The notes under the pieces: model-generated
Databases searched by the model: none
What the model was told of the DNA's origin: nothing
What the model saw: only the letters and a program-made list of their open reading frames with translations
Program-made: the position numbers and the translations under genes
In this document: in pieces, positions 45,197 through 54,465 of the stretch
How the letters are laid out: each line of letters begins with the position of its first letter
Position numbering within the stretch: the stretch's first letter is position 1
DNA from: Acuticoccus sp. I52.16.1
GTDB taxonomy: Bacteria > Pseudomonadota > Alphaproteobacteria > Rhizobiales > Amorphaceae
Length of the DNA: 64,000 nucleotides
Direction of reading: 5' to 3'
NCBI RefSeq assembly: GCF_022865125.1
Contig: NZ_CP094828.1
Location: 682,001-746,000 of the forward strand

Positions 45197-46873
45197 ATGT
45201 CTCGGCTTCCCAATACCACCGCCTTCCGTCGGCTCGAACAGCTCCGCCGCGAGCGCTCCGAGCTCGACAACAATGTCATCGACAACCTGATTGCCGGCCG
45301 CCTCGATCGACGCGCCTTCCTGCGCCATGGCTCGCGCCTCGGCCTTTCCGCCGCGTTGATGGGGTCGGCCCTCGGCACCGTCGGCCTCGCCGGGTTGCGG
45401 TCGGCCCGCGCCCAGGGGGCACCCGGCGCCACCATCCGCGTCGCGCAGATAACGCCTTCGGGCGCCATCAACCCCGTCACCGTGGCCGACCAGGGCGGCC
45501 TGCTGCCGCTGCAGATCGTCGGCGACTTCCTGGTGATGGACGGGCCGGACCTCGTTCTGCGGCCGATGCTCGCCACCGAATGGAGCGCCAACGAGGAAGG
45601 CACCGTCTGGACCTTCAAGCTGCGCGAGGGGGTCAAGTTCCACGACGGTGGCACCATGACGGCCGACGACGTGGTCGCCTCCATCAAGCGTCTCGCGGAC
45701 CCGGCCAACGGCTCCAACGCGCTATCGGCCTTCAAGGGCGTGCTCTCGCCGGGCGGGATCAAGAAGATCGACGATCTCACCGTCGAGTTCACGCTCGACG
45801 CGCCCAACGGCAACTTCCCCTACTACGTCTCGACCGACAACTATAACGCCATCATCGTCCCAGCCGACACCGACCCGGACGCGTTCGAAGGCACGATGAT
45901 CGCCACCGGGCCCTTCAAGCGCGAGAGCTACACGCCCAAGGTCGGCGCGACGTACGTGCGCAACGAGGACTACTGGGCCGGTCCCCCGCTGCCGGCTCGG
46001 ATCGAGTTGAACTTCTACGACGACCTGCAACCGCAGGTGCTCGGCCTTCTGGGCGGACAGATCGACGTCATCCAGCAGGTCAACGTCCAGGGCGCGCGCC
46101 CGCTCTTGGACAATCCGGCCGCCAAGATCCTGCAGTTGAAGGCCAATACGCACCGCCAGGTCCACATGAAGACCCGGGAGGGCCCCTTCGCCGACAAGCG
46201 CATCCGCCAGGCGATGGCGCTCACCATCGACCGGCAAAAGCTCGTCGACGGGCTCTTCCAGGGCATGGCCTCGCTGGGCAACGATTCGCCCTTCGCCCCG
46301 GTCTTCCCCTCGACGGACACCAGCGTGCCGCAGCGCGCCCGCGACATCGACAAGGCCAAGGCGCTGATGGCGGAGGCGGGCGCGACGTCCCTCAACACCA
46401 CGCTCACCACCATGCAGATGCAGGAGCTGCCGACGCTGGCGACGCTGCTGAAGAACTTCGGCGCCGAGATCGGCATCGAGATCGAGCTGAAGATCGAGGA
46501 CGTCGGCGCCTACTACGGGGACGCCGTACCCGGCAAATCCGACTGGCTGGACAGCGAGTTCGGCATCACCGACTACGGCCACCGCGGCACGCCGAACGTC
46601 TTCCTCTCGGCGCCGCTGTTGTCCACCGGCACCTGGAATTCGGCCAACTTCGACAATCCCACCTACGACAAGCTGGTGGCCGACTACATCGCCGCGGTCG
46701 ACCTCGAGGTGCAGACCGAGCTGGCCGGCAAGATCCAGACGCTGCTGCTGGACGAGACGCCGATCATCTTCCCCTACTTCTACGACTATCTTTCGGCGAC
46801 CGGGCCGACGGTGGCGGGGGTGGAGACCACGGCGATGGGCCAGATCTTCCTGACCCAGGCCACCAAGGGCTAG
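45197..46873 (+). CDS. Peptide/opine ABC transporter substrate-binding protein (SBP_bac_5)
   Basis: Periplasmic binding protein of 558 aa of the DppA/OppA family. An unusually long N-terminal region of ~40 residues precedes a twin-Arg signal (DRRAFLRHGSRLGLSAALMG), with cleavage likely after ARAQ. Domain landmarks are LATEWSANEEGTVWTFKLRE, VKFHDGGTMTADDVVASI and REGPFADKRIRQAMALTIDR. The ligand may be a dipeptide, opine or other amino acid derivative. It heads a four-gene operon that ends at 50768. Confidence 0.93.
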   Translation: MSRLPNTTAFRRLEQLRRERSELDNNVIDNLIAGRLDRRAFLRHGSRLGLSAALMGSALGTVGLAGLRSARAQGAPGATIRVAQITPSGAINPVTVADQGGLLPLQIVGDFLVMDGPDLVLRPMLATEWSANEEGTVWTFKLREGVKFHDGGTMTADDVVASIKRLADPANGSNALSAFKGVLSPGGIKKIDDLTVEFTLDAPNGNFPYYVSTDNYNAIIVPADTDPDAFEGTMIATGPFKRESYTPKVGATYVRNEDYWAGPPLPARIELNFYDDLQPQVLGLLGGQIDVIQQVNVQGARPLLDNPAAKILQLKANTHRQVHMKTREGPFADKRIRQAMALTIDRQKLVDGLFQGMASLGNDSPFAPVFPSTDTSVPQRARDIDKAKALMAEAGATSLNTTLTTMQMQELPTLATLLKNFGAEIGIEIELKIEDVGAYYGDAVPGKSDWLDSEFGITDYGHRGTPNVFLSAPLLSTGTWNSANFDNPTYDKLVADYIAAVDLEVQTELAGKIQTLLLDETPIIFPYFYDYLSATGPTVAGVETTAMGQIFLTQATKG

Positions 46874-46876
46874 CGC

Positions 46877-47842
46877 GTGGGGCGGGGCCTCCTGCGCGCG
46901 GTCGGGCGGCGGCTCGCCCTCGGCCTGCTGACGCTCTTCTTGTTGTCGATCGTCGTCTTCGTCGGCACGCAGGTGCTCCCCGGCAACCCCGGCCGCGCGA
47001 TCCTCGGCCCCCTCGCCGACATTCGGGCGGTCGAGGCACTGAACGAACAGCTCGGTGCCAACCGCCCGCCGGTCCGGATCTATCTCGACTGGATCGGCGC
47101 GATGCTGACCGGCGACATGGGCCAGTCCTACACCTATCGCCAGCCGGTGGCGCCGTTCGTCGGCGCCGCGCTCGTCAACTCGTTGAAGCTGGTGGCGGTG
47201 ATCTTCGTGCTGGTGGTGCCGCTGGCGATCGGCGCCGGCGTCGTCGCCGCGCTCAATGCGGGGCGGACGGTCGACCGTATCGTCTCCATCGCCTCGCTGT
47301 CGCTCACCGTGATCCCGGAGTTCGTCTCCTCGATCGTGCTCATCCTGGTGTTCGCGGTGCTGCTGCGCTGGCTGCCGTTGACGGCGTCCTGGCCGCCCGG
47401 CGCCGGACCGCTGGTGCAGCTGCAACACCTCGTCCTGCCGGCGCTGCCGCTCGTCATCGTGCTGTTCGGCTATATCGCGCGGATGGCACGCTCGGGCACC
47501 ATCGAGGCCCTTTCGGCCGACTACACCCGCACCGCGATCCTCAAGGGCCTCCCCTGGCGCACCGTCCTCAACCGCCATGTCCTGCGCAACGCGCTGCTGC
47601 CGACGATCACCGTCATCGCCACCCAGGCCGGTTACGCGCTGGGCGGGCTCGTGGTGGTGGAGACGCTGTTTCGCTACCAGGGGATCGGCAACCTCGTGCT
47701 GACCGCCGCCAAGGGCAAGGACTTCGCCATGTTGCAGGCCGGGGTCCTCACCATCGGCGCCTTCTTCATCCTGGTGACGCTGATCGCCGACACGCTGGTC
47801 GTGATGCTCAACCCGCGCCTGCGCGCGGGGCTGAAGCGATGA
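46877..47842 (+). CDS. ABC transporter permease (DppB type)
   Basis: Inner membrane permease of 321 aa with six helices (first: LALGLLTLFLLSIVVFVGTQ) and the DppB-typical segment LPGNPGRAILGP. The EAA-like loop is YTRTAILKGLPWRTVLNRHV. It starts with GTG three bases after the binding-protein stop, and its own stop overlaps the next ATG. Confidence 0.93.
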   Translation: MGRGLLRAVGRRLALGLLTLFLLSIVVFVGTQVLPGNPGRAILGPLADIRAVEALNEQLGANRPPVRIYLDWIGAMLTGDMGQSYTYRQPVAPFVGAALVNSLKLVAVIFVLVVPLAIGAGVVAALNAGRTVDRIVSIASLSLTVIPEFVSSIVLILVFAVLLRWLPLTASWPPGAGPLVQLQHLVLPALPLVIVLFGYIARMARSGTIEALSADYTRTAILKGLPWRTVLNRHVLRNALLPTITVIATQAGYALGGLVVVETLFRYQGIGNLVLTAAKGKDFAMLQAGVLTIGAFFILVTLIADTLVVMLNPRLRAGLKR

Positions 47843-48723
47843 CCGTGGCCGACCCGGCCGCCGCCGCGCCCGCGACCGATGTCGCCGAGGCGCCGCGCCG
47901 CGCCCGCTCGACCGCCGCGATCCTCCTGACCACTCCGACCTTCCTCGTCGGCGCCGCGATCGTCCTCTTCTGGGTCGGCTGCGCGATCTTCGGCGACAGC
48001 CTGGTTCCCTACGATCCGTTCGCGGACGACCTTCTCGCCACGCTCGCCCCGCCGTCCGCCGCGCACTGGTTCGGCACCGACATGATCGGCCGCGACGTCT
48101 TCTCCCGCGTCATCTGCGGGGCGCGCGACATCCTCATCGTCGCCCCGCTCGCCACGCTCATCGGCACGGTCACCGGCACCGCGGTCGGGCTCTCGATGGG
48201 TTATTTCGGCGGCTGGGTGGACGCCGTCGTCGGCCGCATCATCGAGGTGATGCTGTCACTGCCCCTCATCATCGTGGCGCTCCTGGTGCTGGTCGCGCTC
48301 GGTCCGTCCACGCCCACCGTGGTCGTGGTGGTGGGCCTCGTCTTCACCCCCATCGTCGCGCGCACGGTGCGCGCCGCGGTGCTGGCCGAGCGCCACCTCG
48401 ACTACGTCGCCGCCGCGTCGGTGCGCGCGGAGACCGCCTTCCACATCATGTTCGTGGAGATCCTGCCGAACATCTGGCCGCCGATCATCGTCGAGGCGAC
48501 GGTCCGGCTCGGCTATGCGATCTTCACCATCGCCTCGCTCTCCTTCCTCGGCTTCGGCGTGCAGCCGCCCTCGCCCGATTGGGGGCTCACGATCTCCGAG
48601 AACTACGGCGTCCTCGTCGGCGGCTTCTGGTGGACCGTGGTGCCCGCGACCGTCGCCGTCGCCTCGCTCGTGGTGGGCGTCAACCTCGTGGCCGAATCGG
48701 TGCAGAGGGCATTGGCCGAATGA
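47839..48723 (+). CDS. ABC transporter permease (DppC type)
   Basis: Permease of 294 aa with the DppC N-terminal pattern DSLVPYDPFADD, HWFGTDMIGRDVFSRVICG and EAA-like loop YVAAASVRAETAFHIMFVEI. The end SFLGFGVQPPSPDWGLTISE is typical. It overlaps both neighbours by four bases. Confidence 0.93.
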   Translation: MTVADPAAAAPATDVAEAPRRARSTAAILLTTPTFLVGAAIVLFWVGCAIFGDSLVPYDPFADDLLATLAPPSAAHWFGTDMIGRDVFSRVICGARDILIVAPLATLIGTVTGTAVGLSMGYFGGWVDAVVGRIIEVMLSLPLIIVALLVLVALGPSTPTVVVVVGLVFTPIVARTVRAAVLAERHLDYVAAASVRAETAFHIMFVEILPNIWPPIIVEATVRLGYAIFTIASLSFLGFGVQPPSPDWGLTISENYGVLVGGFWWTVVPATVAVASLVVGVNLVAESVQRALAE

Positions 48724-50768
48724 GCATCGCGGCCGACCGCACACCGGCGCTGGAGCTGGACCGCCTCTCGGTCGACTACCGGGTGAGGGGGCGGGACCTG
48801 CCGGTGCTGAAGGACGTCACCCTCACCGTCCGCCGCGGCGAGGCCTACGGGCTGGTCGGCGAATCGGGGTCGGGCAAGTCCACGGTGGCGCTGGCGGTGC
48901 AGCGGGTGCTGCCGCCCAACGGACGCGTCTCGTCCGGCACCGCGAAGGTGCGGGGCTACGACATCGAGGCGCTGGACGCGGGCGAGCTGCGCAAGGTGCG
49001 CGCGCGCGACGTCGCCATGGTGTTCCAGGATCCGGGCAAGGCACTGAACCCGTCGCTCACCATCGGCCGGCAGATCGGCGAGGTGTTCGAGATCCTCGGC
49101 GAGAGCCGGCGCGCGGCGTGGGCGCGTGGTGAGGAGATGCTCGGCCGGGTTCGCATCTCAGCCCCCGCGCGGGTGATGGCGAGCTACCCGCACCAGCTCT
49201 CCGGCGGCATGCAGCAGCGCGTGGTCATCGCCATGGCGCTCGCCAAGGACCCCGCCCTCCTCGTCCTCGACGAGCCGACGACCGGGCTCGACGCCACCAT
49301 CGAGGCGGAGGTGCTCGACCTCGTGCAGGCGCTGCGGCGCGAGTTCGGCGCGTCGATCCTCTTCATCAGCCACAATCTCGGCGCCATCGCCGGGCTGTGC
49401 GACCGCGTCGGCGTGCTCTACGCCGGCCGCCTCGTCGAGGAGGGCGACGCGCGCGAGATCTTCGCCCGGCCGCGCCATCCCTATACCGTCGGCCTGTTGC
49501 GCTGCCTGCCGCGCGCGGGCCTGCGCAAGGGCGAGGGCCACCTCGACACGATCCCCGGCTTTCCACCGCCGCCGGGCTCCATCCCGGTCGGCTGCGTCTT
49601 CGCGCCCCGCTGCGGCCTCGCCCGCGAGCGGTGCCGCAGCGAGACGCCGCCGCTCTACCCGGTCTCCCCCGGCCACGGCAGCCGCTGCCACTGCCACGAC
49701 GAGGTGGACGCCCTGCCCCGCGTCGGCACCGTCGCCGCGGCGCCCGAGATCCGCGCCGACGCGCGGCCGGTCGTCGAACTCACCCACCTCTCCAAGACCT
49801 ACACGCTGGGCGGCAAGCCGATCTACGCCCTGCGCGACGTCAACCTGACGCTCGCCGCAGGGGAGACTTTGGGGCTGGTCGGCGAGTCCGGTTCGGGCAA
49901 GTCGACCCTCGCCAACCTCCTCCTGGGGCTGGTGGAGCACGACGACGGCGGCACCATCGCGATCGACGGCGCGCCGGTGCCGGCGGCGGTCCAGAAGCGG
50001 ACACGCGAGCAGGTGAAGGCGTTGCAGATCGTCTTCCAGAACCCGGACTCGGCTCTGAACCGGGCGCATACGGTCAAGCACCTCATCGGCCGCGCGGTGA
50101 AGAAGCTCGCCGGCCTCACCGGCAAGGCGCGCGCGGCCGAGATCACGCGCCTGGTGGAGGCCGTGCGCCTCACCCCGCGCCAGCTCCCCGCGCGCCCGCG
50201 CCAGCTCTCCGGGGGCATGAAGCAGCGCGTCGCCGTCGCCCGCGCCTTCGCCGCGGCGCCGCGCGTCGTGGTGTGCGACGAGCCGACCTCCGCGCTCGAC
50301 GTCTCGGTGCAGTCCGCGATCCTCAACCTCCTCACCGAGTTGCAGCGCGAGCGGGGCGTCTCCTACATCCTCATCAGCCATGACCTCGGCGTCGTGCGCC
50401 ACCTCTCGGACCGGATCGCGGTCCTCTACCTGGGGCGCATCATGGAGATCGGCCCCGCGTCGGCAGTGCTGGACGGGCCGCACCACCCCTATACCGAGGC
50501 GCTGCTCTCCGCCGCGCCCACCATCACCGGCGAACGGGGGACGCGCATCCGCCTCACCGGCGAGATCCCGAGCCCGCTCGATCCGCCGACCGGCTGCGTC
50601 TTCAATACCCGCTGCCCGCGCAAGTTCGGCCCCGTCTGCGAGACCGAGGAGCCGCCGCTCGACGACGACACGTCCGGCCATGGCATCCGCTGCCACCTGC
50701 CGCGCAGTGCGCTCGGCCGCGTCGGCGGTGCGCCGCCGCGACCGCGGCGCGACCTCGCCGACGCCTGA
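48720..50768 (+). CDS. Fused dipeptide ABC transporter ATPase (DppD-DppF in one chain)
   Basis: Protein of 682 aa with two complete ATPase domains. The first (~8-255) has Walker A GESGSGKSTVAL, signature LSGGMQQRVVIAMAL and Walker B LLVLDEPTTGLDA. The second (~355-600) has GESGSGKSTLAN, LSGGMKQRVAVARAF and VVCDEPTSALDVS. Each is followed by the oligopeptide/dipeptide transporter C-terminal region with Cys (VGCVFAPRCGLARERC and TGCVFNTRCPRKFGPVC). Such fusions occur in several lineages and give a fixed heterodimer-like engine. Convergent with lysR, five bases apart. Confidence 0.94.
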   Translation: MSIAADRTPALELDRLSVDYRVRGRDLPVLKDVTLTVRRGEAYGLVGESGSGKSTVALAVQRVLPPNGRVSSGTAKVRGYDIEALDAGELRKVRARDVAMVFQDPGKALNPSLTIGRQIGEVFEILGESRRAAWARGEEMLGRVRISAPARVMASYPHQLSGGMQQRVVIAMALAKDPALLVLDEPTTGLDATIEAEVLDLVQALRREFGASILFISHNLGAIAGLCDRVGVLYAGRLVEEGDAREIFARPRHPYTVGLLRCLPRAGLRKGEGHLDTIPGFPPPPGSIPVGCVFAPRCGLARERCRSETPPLYPVSPGHGSRCHCHDEVDALPRVGTVAAAPEIRADARPVVELTHLSKTYTLGGKPIYALRDVNLTLAAGETLGLVGESGSGKSTLANLLLGLVEHDDGGTIAIDGAPVPAAVQKRTREQVKALQIVFQNPDSALNRAHTVKHLIGRAVKKLAGLTGKARAAEITRLVEAVRLTPRQLPARPRQLSGGMKQRVAVARAFAAAPRVVVCDEPTSALDVSVQSAILNLLTELQRERGVSYILISHDLGVVRHLSDRIAVLYLGRIMEIGPASAVLDGPHHPYTEALLSAAPTITGERGTRIRLTGEIPSPLDPPTGCVFNTRCPRKFGPVCETEEPPLDDDTSGHGIRCHLPRSALGRVGGAPPRPRRDLADA

Positions 50769-50773
50769 CCGGA

Positions 50774-51754
50774 CTATGCTCCTTGCTGTGCGAACCGTCC
50801 GATGAGGAAGGAGCGGAACAGCGCGATCGCCGGGTCGTGCAGGTCGTCGGGATGGAGAGTGAGGTAGTAGCCGTAGGCGGTGTCGACGCGGGGGCCGAGC
50901 GTCACCAGGCGGCCGGCGGTCACCTCGGGCCCCCACGTCCGCTCGTCGATCAGCACGACACCGCCGCCGCCGACGGCCCATTGCACCGCCAGCGCCTCGG
51001 TGTCGAACGCGAGCCCGCGGCGCTCGTCGATGGTGAGGCCGCGCTGGCGCACATAGTCGGCCCAGAAGACGCCGAACGGCTCGTCCTCCAGCTTCACGTG
51101 CAGCAGCTCGGCCCGCGCCAGGACGCGCTCCAGCGACCCGCCGGCCGTCTCGGCCGTCTCGGCCACCATGTCCGGCGACGCGGCCGGCGTGCAGCTCACG
51201 GTCCACAGGAGATCGCGCACACGGTCGTCCACGCGCGGCTTGTCGAACACCACCGCCACGTCGAGCGCGCGCTGCGCCGGCAGGCCGACACCGTTGGTGG
51301 ACGACACGTCGATCAGCACGTCCGGGAAGGCGGCGCGGAACTCCTTCAGCAGACCCATCCCGAAGACGGTCAGGAAGGTCGGCGGCATGTGGACCCGCAA
51401 CAGGCGCGGCCCGGCGCTCTCCTGCCGCAGGCCGCGCAGCGTCGTCTCGATCCGGTCGAACGAGGCGGTCAGCACCGGGAGCAGCGCCGCCCCCTCGGCG
51501 GTCAGGGTCACGCCGCCGGGCTTGCGGTCGAACAGGCGGCGGCCGATCAGCTCCTCCAGGCGCCCCACATGCCGCGAGAGCGCGCTTTGCGACACGTGCA
51601 GCGAGGCGGCGGCCGCGGTGAACGATTGCTGCTTGGCCACCGCCTCGAACGCGCGCAGCGCGTTGAGCGGCAGCCAGATGCGCGCGCCGGTGCCGTTCGC
51701 CGGCCCGCCGCCGCCGCGCTCGTCGTCGTCCCGCTCACCCGCCCGACGCGCCAT
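50774..51754 (-). CDS. LysR family transcriptional regulator
   Basis: Regulator of 326 aa. A 20-residue Arg/Gly-rich lead precedes the winged helix LNALRAFEAVAKQQSFTAAA and SLHVSQSALSRHVGRLE, followed by a periplasmic-binding-fold sensor domain (~110-310) with RVHMPPTFLTVFGMGLL. The domain order and the GcvA-like start (WLPLNALRAFEA) place it in the GcvA/AmpR branch. The ATG at 51754 has GAGG six bases upstream; a TTG 12 bases earlier is less likely. It is divergent from the Rieske operon and probably its activator. Confidence 0.92.
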   Translation of the reverse strand: MARRAGERDDDERGGGGPANGTGARIWLPLNALRAFEAVAKQQSFTAAAASLHVSQSALSRHVGRLEELIGRRLFDRKPGGVTLTAEGAALLPVLTASFDRIETTLRGLRQESAGPRLLRVHMPPTFLTVFGMGLLKEFRAAFPDVLIDVSSTNGVGLPAQRALDVAVVFDKPRVDDRVRDLLWTVSCTPAASPDMVAETAETAGGSLERVLARAELLHVKLEDEPFGVFWADYVRQRGLTIDERRGLAFDTEALAVQWAVGGGGVVLIDERTWGPEVTAGRLVTLGPRVDTAYGYYLTLHPDDLHDPAIALFRSFLIGRFAQQGA

Positions 51755-51763
51755 CCCTTGCCT

Positions 51764-51827
51764 CAATTCGATGGGGCCATGATAAAATAGAATTGGAGCG
51801 ACTCCGGCTTCCCTGCTTAAATTCTAT
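51764..51827. promoter_or_regulatory. LysR operator region upstream of the Rieske operon
   Basis: Three AATTC-containing half sites fill this divergent gap: CAATTC at 51764-51769, ATAGAATTG at 51787-51795 and AATTCTAT at 51820-51827. ATAGAATT and AATTCTAT are exact inverses 33 bases apart; CAATTC and GAATTG are inverses 26 bases apart. Multi-site dyads of this kind fit a LysR recognition site plus activation site. Confidence 0.6.
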
Positions 51828-51862
51828 CGTCGCACACGATATGGGCAGAGGGAGACAGGGCG

Positions 51863-53188
51863 ATGCTCGACCTCGCGAGGATCGGCGGACTTTTGGGCGA
51901 GTGCAAGCCCGGTCACACATTGCCGCAAGCGCTCTACAACAGCCCCGATATCCACGAATTCGATCGGAAGGCGGTGTTCGGCTCAACCTGGCTCCTCGCC
52001 GCCTTTTCCTGCGAGATCCCCGCCGCGCGCAACTATCTGGCGCTGACCCTGGCCGGCTCGCCGATCGTCCTGACGCGCGGGACCGACGGCGTGCTGCGCG
52101 GCTTCCACAATGCCTGTCGCCACCGCGGCGCGCAGGTCTGTGCCGACGGTCCGGGCCGGCGCGCCCGCCTCACCTGCCCCTATCATCAGTGGGTCTACGA
52201 CCTCGACGGAACGCTCGTCCACGCTCGCAACATGCAGCCCGGGTTCGACGCCGCCTCGCACGGCCTCAACCCCATCCACTTGCGCGAAGTGGCCGGGGTG
52301 GTCTTCGTCTGCCTCGCGGCCGAGGCGCCGGCCTTCGCCCGCTTCGAGGCCGAGCTCGCCCCCATGCTGGCGCCGCACGATCTGGAGAACGCCAAAGTCG
52401 CCCATACCTCGACCTTGGTCGAGAAAGGCAACTGGAAGCTCGTCATGGAGAACGCGCGCGAGTGCTACCACTGCGCGACCGGTCATCCGGAACTGTGCCT
52501 CACCTTCCCGATCGAGGACCTCGGCGAGACGATGGCGAGCGCCGGCAACGCGCACTACGGCGCCTTCGCGGCGAAGATGGGCGACTACGGCCTCGGCCTC
52601 GGCCCCTATTTCGGTCCCTGGTGGCAGATCGAGCGGTTTCCGCTGAAGGAGGGCAGCCAGTCCCTCACCATCGACGGCGCGCTCGCAGTGGCGAAGCTGA
52701 TGGTCGACACCCCGGCCGACATCGGCTCCCTGCGCTGGGCGATCGAGCCGCACGTCTTCTGCCACTCCACCGCCGATCAGACGGTGATGTTCTCGGCGAT
52801 GCCCACCGGTCCGAACGAGACGGTGGTGACCTGCAAGTGGCTCGTCCACAAGGACGCGGTCGAGGGGGTCGACTACGACGTCGACCGGCTGATCCACCTG
52901 TGGACCGTCACCAACTTGCAGGACCGCGACCTCGTCGAGATGAACCAGCGCGGCGTCAACTCGATCGGCTACACCCCCGGCCCCTACAACGAGCGGGACG
53001 AGGCGTACGTGAAGCGCTTCACCGAGTGGTACCTCGATACCGCGTGCCGCTACGTCGCCGCCCGCGCCGGGTTCGAGCCGCTGCCCGAACGCATGGTCCG
53101 CAACGACCTCGACCAGCTGGTCCCGCTGGCGCTGCGGGACGCGGCCAACGACGCCTATTCCACCTACTCCGGCGCCGGCCACCTATGA
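51863..53188 (+). CDS. Rieske non-heme iron oxygenase, CntA/GbcA type (quaternary amine)
   Basis: Oxygenase alpha subunit of 441 aa. The Rieske [2Fe-2S] ligands are C85 and H87 (ACRHRGAQ) and C105 and H108 (CPYHQW). The mononuclear iron site has E200, H203 and H208 in MENARECYHCATGHPE; the Glu at this spacing replaces the usual bridging Asp and is the mark of carnitine (CntA) and glycine betaine (GbcA) monooxygenases. The C-terminal catalytic domain runs to about residue 430. Relatives remove a methyl or split trimethylamine from quaternary amines, needing an NADH reductase, which is not encoded nearby. Its stop overlaps the next ATG. Confidence 0.9.
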   Translation: MLDLARIGGLLGECKPGHTLPQALYNSPDIHEFDRKAVFGSTWLLAAFSCEIPAARNYLALTLAGSPIVLTRGTDGVLRGFHNACRHRGAQVCADGPGRRARLTCPYHQWVYDLDGTLVHARNMQPGFDAASHGLNPIHLREVAGVVFVCLAAEAPAFARFEAELAPMLAPHDLENAKVAHTSTLVEKGNWKLVMENARECYHCATGHPELCLTFPIEDLGETMASAGNAHYGAFAAKMGDYGLGLGPYFGPWWQIERFPLKEGSQSLTIDGALAVAKLMVDTPADIGSLRWAIEPHVFCHSTADQTVMFSAMPTGPNETVVTCKWLVHKDAVEGVDYDVDRLIHLWTVTNLQDRDLVEMNQRGVNSIGYTPGPYNERDEAYVKRFTEWYLDTACRYVAARAGFEPLPERMVRNDLDQLVPLALRDAANDAYSTYSGAGHL

Positions 53189-54462
53189 GCGACGTGCCGG
53201 AGCGGCTCGCCGGGCCGCACCATCCCGAGACGATCGCCATCGGCCACGGCTACGACGCGGCCGCCGCCTACGGCGCGGTCAAGCCGCCCATCGTGCTGAC
53301 GTCGACCTTCACCTACCCGACCGCGGCCGCCGCCAAGGAGGCGCACCGCACCTTCTTCCAGAGCACGCACCCGGACGAGGCGGAATTCATCTACGCCCGG
53401 CTCGACCATCCCAACCTGCGCATGGTGCAGGAGCGGTTCGCCGCGCTCGACGGCGCGGAGGCGTGCGCCGCGTTCGCCTCGGGCATGGCGGCGATCTCGG
53501 CCGTGCTGCTCGCCACCGTGCGACCGGGAGACACCGTCGTCCACACCGCGCCGCTTTATGGCGGCACGCTGGGCCTCCTGAACGGGCTGCTCGCGGACCT
53601 CGGCGTGCGCGCGTTCGCGATCACCGACGCACTCGCCCCCGCCGCCATCGCCGAGGCGATGGCCCGCGCCACCGCCGCCGGCCGCCTCGCGCTGGTGATG
53701 GTGGAATCGCCCGCCAACCCCACTGCCGGGCTGACCGATATCCGCGCCGTGGTCGCCGCCGCCAAGGCGCTCGGGCGCAGCAGCCATCGCCCGCTGGTGG
53801 TGGTGGACAACACCTTCCTCGGCCCCTTCGCCCAGCGCCCGCTCGAAGAGGGCGCCGACCTCGCCATCACCTCGCTCACCAAGTATGCCGGCGGCCATTC
53901 GGACGTCCTGGGCGGGGCCGTCACCGGGTCGGCCGCGGCGCTGCTGCCGGTGCGCAAGCTGCGCACCTCGCTCGGCACGCACCTCGACCCGTTCTCGGCC
54001 TGGCTCACCCTGCGCTCGCTGGAGACGCTGCCGCTCCGGGCCGAGCGCGCGGCCAGGAACGCCGCCGCCGTCGCCGCCTTCCTGAACGATCACGCCAAGG
54101 TCACCGCGGTCAGCTATCTCGGCTTCCTCGCCGAGGGGACGGCCGCGCGCGCCGTCTACGACCGGCAGTGCCGCGGCGCGGGGTCGACCTTCTCGTTCCG
54201 CATCGACGGCGGCGAGCGGGAGGCGTTCGCGATGCTGGACCGGCTGCGCGTCATCCGGATGGCCGTCAGCCTCGGCGGCACGGAAACGCTGATCTGCCAC
54301 TCGGCGACCACCACCCACTATTCCGTCGCCCCGGAGGTGCGGGCCGCCGTCGGCGTCGACGACGCGTCGCTGCGCATCTCCATCGGGCTCGAACATCCGG
54401 ACGACCTCATTGCCGACCTCGACCAGGCGCTCGGCGCCATCCGACCTCTCGCGCGGACCTGA
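53185..54462 (+). CDS. Trans-sulfuration family PLP enzyme (cystathionine gamma-synthase/methionine gamma-lyase-like)
   Basis: PLP-dependent enzyme of 425 aa, fold type I. The active-site Lys is K233 in AITSLTKYAGGHSDVLGG. Phosphate and ring contacts lie in ASGMAAISAVLL, VHTAPLYGGTLGLL and VVVDNTFLGPFAQRPLEEG. The C-terminal domain has MAVSLGGTETLICHSATTTH, the family SLGG block. Members perform gamma- or beta-elimination or replacement on sulfur amino acids. Its place between a Rieske oxygenase and amine oxidases is unusual and suggests cleavage of a modified amino acid. Translationally coupled to the Rieske gene. Confidence 0.9.
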   Translation: MSDVPERLAGPHHPETIAIGHGYDAAAAYGAVKPPIVLTSTFTYPTAAAAKEAHRTFFQSTHPDEAEFIYARLDHPNLRMVQERFAALDGAEACAAFASGMAAISAVLLATVRPGDTVVHTAPLYGGTLGLLNGLLADLGVRAFAITDALAPAAIAEAMARATAAGRLALVMVESPANPTAGLTDIRAVVAAAKALGRSSHRPLVVVDNTFLGPFAQRPLEEGADLAITSLTKYAGGHSDVLGGAVTGSAAALLPVRKLRTSLGTHLDPFSAWLTLRSLETLPLRAERAARNAAAVAAFLNDHAKVTAVSYLGFLAEGTAARAVYDRQCRGAGSTFSFRIDGGEREAFAMLDRLRVIRMAVSLGGTETLICHSATTTHYSVAPEVRAAVGVDDASLRISIGLEHPDDLIADLDQALGAIRPLART

Positions 54463-54465
54463 CGC

